Source: PALSA-129 sp050014595
GTDB lineage: Bacteria > Acidobacteriota > Terriglobia > Bryobacterales > Bryobacteraceae
Length of the DNA: 64,000 nucleotides
Direction of reading: 5' to 3'
NCBI GenBank assembly: GCA_050014595.1
Contig: JBEKDA010000013.1
Location: 1 to 64,000, forward strand
Part shown: positions 32,159 through 40,447 of the stretch, piece after piece
Layout of the letters: each line of letters starts with the position of its first letter
How positions within the stretch are numbered: the first letter of the stretch is position 1
The notes under the pieces: generated by a model
The model's input: the letters and a program-made list of their open reading frames with translations, nothing else
Told to the model about the DNA's origin: nothing
The model's database searches: none
Position numbers and translations under genes: made by a program

Positions 32159-33304
32159 ATGAATACGCCCAAAGCCGCGCTGGTCCTCACCACCATCAAC
32201 GATCCGGTCCTTCTCGACGACTACCTGGCGAATTTCACGAGATTCGGCCATCTCGACCAGGTCGAAATCATCCTGGTGCCGGATCGCAAGACCCCGCAGG
32301 CGGCTTATGCCCGATGCGGGGAACTCTCGAATCGTGGCATCAAGTGCACTTGCCCCACGCTGGATCGCCAGGAAAGCTTCCTGAGCGAGATTGGAGTGCC
32401 CGCCGGCTTCGTCCCTTACGATTCCGACAACCGCCGCAACGTTGGCTACCTGATGGCCTACGCCGCCGGGTCGGATTTCCTGATTTCGATCGACGACGAC
32501 AACTACTGCCGCACGGAAGAGGATTTTTTCGCCGCGCACGCGGCAGTGTGCGCGGGGCCGTCCGTGCACACCGTTGCCGATTCGGCGACCGGCTTCCTGG
32601 ATATCTGCGATCTGCTGGAAATGGAGCGGCCGGGACCCGTCTACGCCAGGGGGTTCCCGTATCGGTTTCGCCATCTCGACGAGCACCGCCAGTTACTGGA
32701 CCAGCGGGTTCAGGTACACATTAATGCGGGGCTGTGGCTCCTCGATCCCGATATCGATGCGGTAACCTGGTTAGTCGCCAAGCCGAAAGTGAAGGCTTTC
32801 AAAGGGGCCTCTCTGGTGCTCGGCCCACGCACCTGGTCGCCGGTGAACACCCAAAACACCTCACTCATCCGGGGCGCGATTCCAGCCTACTACTTCATTC
32901 GAATGGGATATCCCATCAGTGGCATGCCGATCGACCGATATGGCGATATCTTCTCCGGCTACTTCGTTCAGGCCTGCGCCAAACAAATGGGGGCAGCCGT
33001 CCGGGTTGGCGCCCCTGTTGCTGAACACAAGCGCAACAGCCATAACTATATGAAGGACGCCACCAACGAATGGGCTTGCATTCTGGTGCTGGAAGATCTT
33101 GTGCCCTGGTTGATGCAACTGCGCTTGACCGGCAGTACCTATCAGGAATGCTTTCGATCGTTGAGCTTCGCGATTGAAGATGCGGTGGAGAGCTTCCGGG
33201 GGCCGGTCTGGACCGATGTGACTCGCGGCTATTTTCATCAGATGGCCTATCATATGCGCGTGTGGCTGAAGGCGTGCGAACAGATTGCAGGCTGCTGGAT
33301 TTGA
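32159..33304 (+). CDS. RGP/UDP-arabinopyranose-mutase-like (GT75-like) protein
   Basis: 381 residues. Segments match the plant reversibly glycosylated polypeptide pattern: ALVLTTINDPVLLDDYLANF, LISIDDDNYCRTEEDFFAAH (DDDN), VYARGFPYRFRHLDEHRQLL, VHINAGLWLLDPDIDAVTWL and ISGMPIDRYGDIFSGYFVQA (DRYGDIxxGY). The family binds or interconverts UDP-sugars at an Arg in the YARGFPYR area. No signal or helix. The assignment is from motif memory. Next gene is a sugar epimerase 22 nt on, so the two probably make a nucleotide sugar for the envelope glycan. Confidence 0.72.
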   Translation: MNTPKAALVLTTINDPVLLDDYLANFTRFGHLDQVEIILVPDRKTPQAAYARCGELSNRGIKCTCPTLDRQESFLSEIGVPAGFVPYDSDNRRNVGYLMAYAAGSDFLISIDDDNYCRTEEDFFAAHAAVCAGPSVHTVADSATGFLDICDLLEMERPGPVYARGFPYRFRHLDEHRQLLDQRVQVHINAGLWLLDPDIDAVTWLVAKPKVKAFKGASLVLGPRTWSPVNTQNTSLIRGAIPAYYFIRMGYPISGMPIDRYGDIFSGYFVQACAKQMGAAVRVGAPVAEHKRNSHNYMKDATNEWACILVLEDLVPWLMQLRLTGSTYQECFRSLSFAIEDAVESFRGPVWTDVTRGYFHQMAYHMRVWLKACEQIAGCWI

Positions 33305-33326
33305 GCAGCAACGTGCGGAGGTAGCG

Positions 33327-34346
33327 GTGAAACGAGTACTCGTAAATGGCGCTGGTGGCTTCATCGGCGGTCATCTTGTCAAGAGGCTGAAGACCGAAGG
33401 CTGCTGGGTTCGCGCCGTGGACATCAAGCGGCACGAATTCGCGGAACCGCCCGCGGACGAGTTTATCCAGGGCGATTTGCGCGATCCCCATCTGGTTCAG
33501 GCAGCCGTCGGCGGCATCGCTGAGGTCTACCAACTCGCTGCCGATATGGGCGGAGCCGGGTATGTCTTCACCGGGGAGCACGACGCCGCCATCATGCACA
33601 ACTCCGCCACCATCAACCTCAACTGCCTGGAGTATGGCCGCCTGGCCGGCGTGAAGAAGTTCTTCTACTCCTCTTCCGCCTGCATGTACCCCGAGTACAA
33701 CCAGCTCGATCCAAATAACCCTAAGTGCTCCGAGGACTCAGCCTACCCTGCCGCGCCCGACAGTGAGTACGGCTGGGAGAAGCTGTTCAGTGAGCGCCTC
33801 TATCTGGCCTACATGCGTAACTACGGCGTCCAGGTCCGGATCACGCGCTTTCACAATATCTTCGGCCCCGAAGGCACCTGGTGCGGAGGCCGGGAGAAGG
33901 CCCCGGCCGCATTGTGCCGGAAAGTGGCTGAGACCCAGGATGGCGGTGAGATCGAAATCTGGGGCGACGGCGAACAGACCCGCTCCTTTCTCTATATCGA
34001 TGAGTGCGTCGAGGGCGTTCGCCGCTTGATGGAATCCGGCTTCACTGGCCCCGTGAACATTGGCTCGGAGGAGATGGTAACCATCAATCAGTTGGCGTTC
34101 ACGATCATGGAGATCGCCGGCAGGAAGCTTTCCGTCCGGCATGTCCCCGGGCCTTTGGGCGTCCGCGGGCGTAACTCGGACAACCGCCTGATCGCCAAAC
34201 AGCTAGGCTGGAAGCCCTCCCGCCCTCTTCGCGAAGGACTTGAAAAGACCTACCATTGGATCGAGGCACAAGTCGGAGTCTCGCGATCGGCCGAGGCCGC
34301 TACCGGGGCATCAGGTGGCGCGGAGATCAATCCGTGTTCCGAATGA
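33327..34346 (+). CDS. NAD-dependent sugar-nucleotide epimerase, GDP-mannose 3,5-epimerase-like
   Basis: 339 residues from GTG after GGAGG. NAD motif VLVNGAGGFIGGHLVKRLK at 4-22, then YQLAADMGGAGYVFTGEHDA and SSSACMYPEYNQLDPNNPKC; catalytic Tyr and Lys are in EYGWEKLFSER (YxxxK). The segment RFHNIFGPEGTWCGGREKAP is almost the plant GDP-mannose 3,5-epimerase signature, as is GPLGVRGRNSDNRLIAKQLG. So the likely reaction is epimerisation of GDP-mannose, with related GDP-sugars possible. Second gene of a pair with the RGP-like gene. Confidence 0.85.
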   Translation: MKRVLVNGAGGFIGGHLVKRLKTEGCWVRAVDIKRHEFAEPPADEFIQGDLRDPHLVQAAVGGIAEVYQLAADMGGAGYVFTGEHDAAIMHNSATINLNCLEYGRLAGVKKFFYSSSACMYPEYNQLDPNNPKCSEDSAYPAAPDSEYGWEKLFSERLYLAYMRNYGVQVRITRFHNIFGPEGTWCGGREKAPAALCRKVAETQDGGEIEIWGDGEQTRSFLYIDECVEGVRRLMESGFTGPVNIGSEEMVTINQLAFTIMEIAGRKLSVRHVPGPLGVRGRNSDNRLIAKQLGWKPSRPLREGLEKTYHWIEAQVGVSRSAEAATGASGGAEINPCSE

Positions 34347-34496
34347 CTTACAGTTGTGATGCGCGAAAATTCCGTCCGGCAGGAAAACTGGTTGAGAATC
34401 GGCCCGGCGTAACGTTAGGCGTCCAGGCACCAACCTTATGGCAGTCCGTGCTTCAGGGGCTTTTTTCAGTGATGGCATCAGGAAAGGAGCATCCAA

Positions 34497-34763
34497 ATGA
34501 ACGTGAAAGCCTTTGCAGTTGCCGCGGGAATCTTGTGGGGATTCCTGCTCTTCGTGTTGACTTTACTGGAGGCCGCGCGCGGCGTGGGGCACACCATGGG
34601 CGTGCTGTCGGCCTTGTATCTCGGATATTCCGTCACCTATCTGGGAAGCCTGGTCGGTCTGGTTTATGGATTCGTCAGCGGGGCGCTCGTCGGCGCGGCC
34701 TTCTGCTGGCTTTATAACCGATTCGCCGGGACGTCCGGCGAGCCGAAAGGGAAATCAGCCTGA
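34497..34763 (+). CDS. small membrane protein (holin-like annotation family)
   Basis: 88 residues: MNVKAFAVAAGILWGFLLFV, then a loop and a second pair of hydrophobic stretches (YLGSLVGLVYGFVSGALVGA, FCWLYNRFAG). Three short helices and a basic tail. Similar small proteins are often labelled bacteriophage holin without evidence; no phage gene is near. An AAGGAG precedes the ATG by 8 nt. Function unknown. Confidence 0.7.
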   Translation: MNVKAFAVAAGILWGFLLFVLTLLEAARGVGHTMGVLSALYLGYSVTYLGSLVGLVYGFVSGALVGAAFCWLYNRFAGTSGEPKGKSA

Positions 34764-35156
34764 GACACCGCATTTTGCACGCTCGCGGGCGCGACACTGA
34801 AATGCGTAACCGGAGTTAATTCCATGTGCTGCCGGATGGGGCGCTGGCGGAGGGATTAGAGGGCGGCAAGCTCCACATCTGCTTTACCTCCGAGGTATCG
34901 CCGCGCCAAGCGGCGGGAACAATCGGCACCGCCTGATCATCTACCCGGCCTTCTCCCGGCGCATGCTCATGTCGTCGCATAAGGTCACTCTGCGGGTTGC
35001 GGCAACTCACAGTACTGATCCGGCTGGCCGGGGAAAGCGGCGCTTGGCGGAGCCGAAGACGGCTCCCGGAGGAAAGAATGGAACTCGCAAGAATGAAACT
35101 CGCAGCATCAAAGGACGGCTGCTGGGGGTATACTAAACAGGACCTGGGAGTCCACA
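34764..35156. other. 393-nt intergenic stretch
   Basis: Nothing I can support. A fragment starting near 34825 reads VLPDGALAEGLEGGKLHICF in one frame, which might be old coding sequence, but there is no family match. TATACT at 35129-35134 is a -10 candidate for the peptidase gene. Confidence 0.35.
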
Positions 35157-37622
35157 ATGGAAATTCCGGATAAGAACTTTGTGTCTTCTATGAAATCAAC
35201 CACCAGATACTTGCTTCTGTTTTCCCTGGCGATCCCGGCACTGTTCTGCACGGAGCCGTACCGGAAACCGCCCAAGGCCATTCTCGATGTTCTGAATGCG
35301 CCTACCACTCCGACGCTTGTGCTCAGCCCCACCCGCGATTTCGCCCTGCAGGGGCAGCCGGTCACTTATCCGCCCATCGCGGAACTTGCCGAACCCATGC
35401 TGCGCATCGCCGGAATGCGCATCAACCCCAAGACCAACGGCCTGCACAATGTCACCTTCAACAGTTCCCTGATCCTGCGCCGAATTCCCGCCGGCGCGGA
35501 GATTCCCGTGCAGTTGCCTCCGGCTCCCAGAATCAGCGGCGTTCGCTGGAGCTATGACGGGACGCACTTCACTTTTACCAACACCACCGCAGCCGGCATC
35601 GAACTGTGGATCGGCGATACCACCGGCAAGACCCACAAAGTGGAAGGCGTGCGCATCAACGGGGTGATGGGCGGCGGCAGAGGGGGCGGCGGCGGCGATG
35701 TCCAATGGATGCCCGACAATAAGAGCCTGCTGGTGGAAATCACCAGGCCGAACCGCGGCGCGGCGCCGCGCGAACCCATCGTTCCCACCGGCCCGAACGT
35801 GCAGGAAAGCCTCGGCGGCGGCGCGCCGGCGCCCACTCTGGAAGACATGCTGCAGAGCCCTCACGACGAGGACCTGTTCGTGTACTACGCCACCTCGCAA
35901 CTGGCGGCCGTGGACCTCGACAGCGGCAAACTCACACCCATCGGCAAGGCCGGCATCATCGCCTCCGCGCGCATTTCGCCCGACGGCAAGAATCTGCTGG
36001 TCACGACCATCCACAAGCCGTTCTCCTACCTCCACGCGGCCAATGCATTTCCCAAGGAGATCGAAGTGTGGGATCTCACCGGCAAGGTGGTGCACAAGGT
36101 GGCCAGCGTGCCCTTGGAAGACAAAGTGCCCATAAACGGAGTCATCACCGGCCCGCGCAACGCGATGTGGCGGCCCAGTGAACCGGCCACGCTGATCTGG
36201 GTGGAGGCCCTGGACGGCGGCGATTTGAGAAATTCCGCGCCGTTCCGCGACCGCATTGTGGCGCTCAAAGCGCCGTTCACCGGAGAACCGCGCGAGGTCT
36301 TCAAGACTGAGCAGCGCTTCGCCGGAATTCAGACAGGCGCCAAGGGCGGCTTCGCCCTGGTATCGGACAGCGAGCGCCGCACCCGCCAGGTACGCACCTT
36401 CCAGATCGACCTCGACAAGCCGGACCAGGCGGCCAAGCTGATCTGGAGCCGCAACAGCCAGGACCGCTATCACGACCCCGGCACTCCGCTCGGCAAAACC
36501 ATGCCGAATGGTGATTCGGCCGTGCTGCTGGATGGCGACAACATTTTCCTGAGCGGCGCGGGCTCGTCGGGGACCGGCGATCATCCCTTCCTGAACCGTT
36601 ACAACCTGGTCACCCAGAAGACCGACACCCTGTTCCGATGCGATGACGACCACTACGAGGCGCTGGTGGCCCTCATGGACGATCGCGGTACGAAGTTCCT
36701 GACCCGCCGCGAGAGCCCCACCGAGCCGCCCAACTATTTCCTACGCACTCCTGGCGGGCAGCCCGTGGCGGTCACCAGGTTCCCCGACCCGCAGCCTTCC
36801 ATTCGTAACATCCACAAGGAACTGGTCAAATACAAACGGCCCGACGGAGTGGATCTTTCGTTCACCCTCTACCTGCCGCCGGATTACAAACCAGGCGCCA
36901 GACTACCGACTGTCGTCTGGGCTTACCCGTACGAGTACAACGACGCCGACACCGCCGGGCAGGTGAGCGGATCCACCAAACGCTTCACGGAAATGCGCGG
37001 CTATTCCGAACTGTTCTTCGCCCTGGATGGCTACGCGGTTCTGGCCAATGCCGCCATACCAATTGTGGGCGACCCCGACACGGTCAACAACACCTTCGTC
37101 GATCAGGTGGTAATGGATGCCAAGGCGGCCATCGACAAAGCCGTGGAGATGGGCGTAACCGATCGCGCGCGCGCCGGCGTGGGAGGCCACAGCTATGGCG
37201 CGTTCATGACCGACACGCTGCTGGCTCACAGCGACCTGTTCAGGGCGGGCATCGCGGAAAGCGGCGCCCCGAATCGCACGCTGACGCCGTTCGGCTTCCA
37301 GAACGAGAGACGAACGCTGTGGCAGGCGCCAGAAGTCTACCTGAAGATGTCACCGTTCCTGTACGCCGACAAGATCAAAGCTCCGATCCTGTTCATCCAT
37401 GGCGAAGCCGATGACAACAGCGGCACCTTCCCGATCCAGTCCGAGCGCATGTACGAGGCCGTCCGCGGCAATGGCGGCATCACTCGCCTGGTCTTTCTCC
37501 CGTATGAGGCCCACGGCTATCGCGGCAAAGAAACCATCGAGCATGTGTTGTGGGAGAAGTTCGCCTGGTTCGACAAGTACGTCAAGAACGCCGCCGCCAC
37601 CGCGCCCACCCCCGACAATTAG
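35157..37622 (+). CDS. exported S9-family (prolyl-oligopeptidase) serine peptidase
   Basis: 821 residues. GGGAG lies 7 nt before this ATG; MKSTTRYLLLFSLAIPALFC, 11 codons in, is the signal-peptide core. The propeller-like region (about 30-540) precedes the alpha/beta-hydrolase domain. The nucleophile is in GVGGHSYGAFMTDTLLAHS (GxSxG), the Asp in HGEADDNSG and the His in YEAHGYRGKE. The length and order fit glutamyl endopeptidase or dipeptidyl-aminopeptidase-like S9 enzymes acting in the periplasm or outside. Confidence 0.88.
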   Translation: MEIPDKNFVSSMKSTTRYLLLFSLAIPALFCTEPYRKPPKAILDVLNAPTTPTLVLSPTRDFALQGQPVTYPPIAELAEPMLRIAGMRINPKTNGLHNVTFNSSLILRRIPAGAEIPVQLPPAPRISGVRWSYDGTHFTFTNTTAAGIELWIGDTTGKTHKVEGVRINGVMGGGRGGGGGDVQWMPDNKSLLVEITRPNRGAAPREPIVPTGPNVQESLGGGAPAPTLEDMLQSPHDEDLFVYYATSQLAAVDLDSGKLTPIGKAGIIASARISPDGKNLLVTTIHKPFSYLHAANAFPKEIEVWDLTGKVVHKVASVPLEDKVPINGVITGPRNAMWRPSEPATLIWVEALDGGDLRNSAPFRDRIVALKAPFTGEPREVFKTEQRFAGIQTGAKGGFALVSDSERRTRQVRTFQIDLDKPDQAAKLIWSRNSQDRYHDPGTPLGKTMPNGDSAVLLDGDNIFLSGAGSSGTGDHPFLNRYNLVTQKTDTLFRCDDDHYEALVALMDDRGTKFLTRRESPTEPPNYFLRTPGGQPVAVTRFPDPQPSIRNIHKELVKYKRPDGVDLSFTLYLPPDYKPGARLPTVVWAYPYEYNDADTAGQVSGSTKRFTEMRGYSELFFALDGYAVLANAAIPIVGDPDTVNNTFVDQVVMDAKAAIDKAVEMGVTDRARAGVGGHSYGAFMTDTLLAHSDLFRAGIAESGAPNRTLTPFGFQNERRTLWQAPEVYLKMSPFLYADKIKAPILFIHGEADDNSGTFPIQSERMYEAVRGNGGITRLVFLPYEAHGYRGKETIEHVLWEKFAWFDKYVKNAAATAPTPDN

Positions 37623-37631
37623 TGCCCTCCG

Positions 37632-37960
37632 GTGAGACGCGGCGCGGGCGCTTCCGTATGCCGCGTCCTCACCCGAGGGAAGGCGGGTCACCAAGGATTT
37701 TCCGAACTGGGGAAACCGCTGCGCTCGATGCCTGCTGCTACCGCGCGGTGCATTGCCCGCATGCGGCGCGGCTATTTCCTTTGCAGTATTGCTCAGGCCT
37801 GCCACGCCATGTCCCGGCAGGCGCATGGATTCAGTGGCGGTGTCGAGTTGGCGCAAGCTATCCGACAGGGCACCGCCAGCGTGGTAGAGCGCGAGGGCCG
37901 CATCACGGGATACGCCACCGTTCTCGCTTTCTTGGGCCACACGACGGCGGCCTGGCGGGG
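37632..37960 (+). pseudogene. remnant of a GNAT acetyltransferase
   Basis: Reading frame text HAMSRQAHGFSGGVELAQAI then RQGTASVVEREGRITGYATV and LAFLGHTTAA resembles the middle of a GCN5-type N-acetyltransferase common in these bacteria (QGTAxVVERxGRITGYATxxxFxGH). N-terminal codons do not look like the family and the C-terminal acetyl-CoA site is missing, replaced by unrelated sequence that runs into the antisense PEP-CTERM gene. Degenerate copy. Confidence 0.6.
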
Positions 37961-37969
37961 CCGGGCGAA

Positions 37970-38677
37970 TCACTGCGTCCTTCGGCGCCTGCGCAAAACG
38001 CAACTCGCGCCAATCAAGACTAGTCCGATCAACAGTTGTGCGTTAGGCTCAGGCGCGGTAGCCGCAGGCGCGGCAGTCGGCAGCATCTGGGTGAGGAACT
38101 CCTGGACTTGCCCAGACTGCTGCACAGGGCCGGTATTGGTGATGATATAGAAATCCCCATAATCAGTCGAAGCGTAGTTGCCGCGCGCCTGTTCGAGCCA
38201 CCACGACGAACTCGGGGCCGGAGCGTCTGGGTTAAAGAGCTGCCAGATCGTGGCCTGAATATCGCCATATTGGCTGGTCGGCTGTGACCCGAACTGGAGA
38301 GCCAGCCAAGCCGCCTGCTCATAAAGCTCCAACGCACCCGGCTCGGCGCCGAAGCGTGTATCGCCGAGGTCGGCCCCGGAGGTGATCGGCGTCAAATTGG
38401 CATCCCACTGCTGTCCCAACTGCACTTCGTTTGAGAAGTCCACACAGAATAGAGCGACAGGTGTGCCGTCCATCGTGCCGGAGTACGGGCCGACGTACAC
38501 GCCGAACATTTGCGTGCCGTTGACGCCGTCGAAACTCATCTGGACCGAAGCAGCAGATGGGGTGGCGGAGAAACAGAGAACAATCGCGCATATCGCGAGG
38601 AAGCGTGCAGGAGACAGGCACGCCGGCATCTGGTCCGACGCTGTCGCGATGGGTTCGAGATCGAAGTTCGTATGCAT
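37970..38677 (-). CDS. PEP-CTERM-sorted secreted protein
   Basis: 235 residues. N-terminal signal (about 20-44, ending PSAAS), a beta-rich central domain with two Cys-poor blocks (SVQMSFDGVNGTQMFGVYVG and VALFCVDFSNEVQLGQQWDA), and a C-terminal sorting tail APEPNAQLLIGLVLIGASCV followed by LRRRRRTQ. The PEP motif, helix and arginine cluster are those of exosortase substrates. No exosortase gene is in the window. Protein should be cut and attached or released outside. Confidence 0.78.
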   Translation of the reverse strand: MHTNFDLEPIATASDQMPACLSPARFLAICAIVLCFSATPSAASVQMSFDGVNGTQMFGVYVGPYSGTMDGTPVALFCVDFSNEVQLGQQWDANLTPITSGADLGDTRFGAEPGALELYEQAAWLALQFGSQPTSQYGDIQATIWQLFNPDAPAPSSSWWLEQARGNYASTDYGDFYIITNTGPVQQSGQVQEFLTQMLPTAAPAATAPEPNAQLLIGLVLIGASCVLRRRRRTQ

Positions 38678-38840
38678 GTCCCTTACATCGGCAGGCAGGA
38701 GCCAAGGGCGGAGGTACTGCGGGTACCATGAATCCGACTGGCGAGCTGATGAGAAGCCGGCCGAGATAGGGGAGGCTGTCAGAGGGGTTGGAGTTGAAAA
38801 TCAGACTGCGCTATCCTAATTCCGAAAGGATGACACAGTC

Positions 38841-39515
38841 ATGCATCGTAGGGATTTCTTGCGCGGGGCGGCTACGGCGGTCCCGGTGTTCGCGGTGCTG
38901 GCGGGACGGCCGCGGCGCGGGGAGGCTCAGGAACTGGCGGGCATGGCGTTGCCCAAACCGCAGATCCAGGGCGGGCGGCCGCTGATGCAGGCGTTGAGCG
39001 ATCGGAAGACCATCCGAAATATCAGCGAGGAAAAATTGTCGCCGCAGATGCTCTCCAATTTGTTGTGGGCGGCTTGGGGCGTGAACCGCGCGGCCAACAA
39101 CGGGCGGACAGCCCCCTCGGCCATGAATGCCCAGGAAATCAGCCTTTATGTGTTCCTGGAACAGGGCGCGTACCTGTTCGACGAAAAGGCGCACGGCCTG
39201 AAGCCGGTGGTGGCGGGAGACCATCGCGCGAAGGCCGGGACACAGACTGGGGTGGCCAAGGCTCCCGTAAACTTGGTCTACGTCGCGGATCTCGACAAGT
39301 ACGGGGCCGGACTGCCGGCGGAATCGAAGACGGCGTGGTCGAACGCGCACGCGGGGTTTATCGGGCAGAACGTATACCTGTTCGCGGCATCGGAAGGACT
39401 GGCGAGTTGGTTCCGCGCGTTTGTGGATGGGCCGGCTGTGGCTCAGTTGCTGAACTTGCGGCCTGGGCAGAAGGTGCTCTACGGGCAGACGGTGGGGTAT
39501 CCGGCGAAGGGGTGA
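38841..39515 (+). CDS. Tat-exported nitroreductase-family protein
   Basis: 224 residues. RRDFLRG at 3-9 and AVPVFAVLAGRPRRGEAQ make a Tat signal. The nitroreductase fold (about 40-224) begins MQALSDRKTIRNISEEKLSP, LSNLLWAAWGVNRAANNGRT and APSAMNAQEISLYVFLEQGA, with the FMN-binding region near GFIGQNVYLFAASEGLASWF. This is like SagB/ThcOx-type oxidoreductases, which bind FMN; export through Tat fits a folded flavoprotein. Substrate unknown. AAAGGATG precedes the ATG. Confidence 0.85.
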   Translation: MHRRDFLRGAATAVPVFAVLAGRPRRGEAQELAGMALPKPQIQGGRPLMQALSDRKTIRNISEEKLSPQMLSNLLWAAWGVNRAANNGRTAPSAMNAQEISLYVFLEQGAYLFDEKAHGLKPVVAGDHRAKAGTQTGVAKAPVNLVYVADLDKYGAGLPAESKTAWSNAHAGFIGQNVYLFAASEGLASWFRAFVDGPAVAQLLNLRPGQKVLYGQTVGYPAKG

Positions 39516-39674
39516 GGAAGGTTCGCCCGGGCTGGCGGGTTGGTGACCTGCCCTACGGTGGCCAATCTGGAGATTGGCGTTCCCAGAACGAGCTTCGCTC
39601 GCGTTCACGCCGGCAACAGGCCGAATGTGGACGGATGCATTTTCGCTGTTCGGATGTGAAACTGAGGTGACGAG

Positions 39675-40211
39675 ATGGCAAAGAAATCCTTTCCCCTGTC
39701 CAAGGTCTATGGCTTGCTTGAGCCGGGGCCGGTCGTGATGGTCACAACCGTTCGCAAGGGGCGGCCGAACATCATGACCATGTCGTGGCACACGATGATC
39801 GAGTTCGAGCCGCCACTCGTGGGTTGCGTGATCAGCAACCGGAACTACACGTTCGGCATCTTGAAGGCGACCAAAGAATGCGTCATCAACATCCCGACGG
39901 TGGAGCTGGCCGGAAAAGTGGTGGGCTGCGGGAACACCTGCGGAGCCAAAACCGACAAGTTCGCGACCTTTCGTCTCACGCCGACGGCCGCCAGGCGAGT
40001 CAAGGCACCGCTCATCGACGAGTGCTATGCGAATCTCGAATGCAAGGTCGTCGATACGAGGATGGTGGCCAAGTACTGCCTCTTTATTCTTGAAGTAATC
40101 AAAGCCTGGATCGACCCCTCAGTGAAACGCCCAAGGACGATTCATCATCTCGGAAGGGGCACGTTCATGGTTGCCGGCAGGACAATTAAGTTGCCCTCCA
40201 AAATGAAATAG
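39675..40211 (+). CDS. flavin reductase-like FMN-binding protein
   Basis: 178 residues. PLSKVYGLLEPGPVVMVTTV, RKGRPNIMTMSWHTMIEFEP and PPLVGCVISNRNYTFGILKA are the flavin-reductase-like split-barrel pattern. Later TKECVINIPTVELAGKVVGC and DKFATFRLTPTAARRVKAPL are also typical. It probably reduces or stores FMN with NAD(P)H in the cytosol. It follows the exported nitroreductase by 159 nt on the same strand; a functional link is possible but not shown. Confidence 0.86.
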   Translation: MAKKSFPLSKVYGLLEPGPVVMVTTVRKGRPNIMTMSWHTMIEFEPPLVGCVISNRNYTFGILKATKECVINIPTVELAGKVVGCGNTCGAKTDKFATFRLTPTAARRVKAPLIDECYANLECKVVDTRMVAKYCLFILEVIKAWIDPSVKRPRTIHHLGRGTFMVAGRTIKLPSKMK

Positions 40212-40447
40212 CTCCGCTTTCGAGACGGGGAATACCATCGGCGAAGAACCGAACACGGCGGATGGAGTTGCACCGCCGCGCGCAGGAGGGCATGACCCCT
40301 GGGGTGCGGACTCCAGGACGCAAGCTTTATCGCTCCGCAATTCCGGGGTCGTCAAGCGGCAGCAAGAATGCGGCAACATCGGCAGCTTCCCGGGTGTCTT
40401 TGTCAACGGTACAACGGAGGCATCCGCAATCTCTCGTGCGAGACCCG

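Noticed and set aside
34497..34763. Reading the small membrane protein as a phage holin and calling a prophage
   Set aside because: No other phage genes nearby; the label is an annotation habit only.
34825..34970. Fragment VLPDGALAEGLEGGKLHICF in one frame
   Set aside because: No start, no family, soon interrupted; too weak to call.
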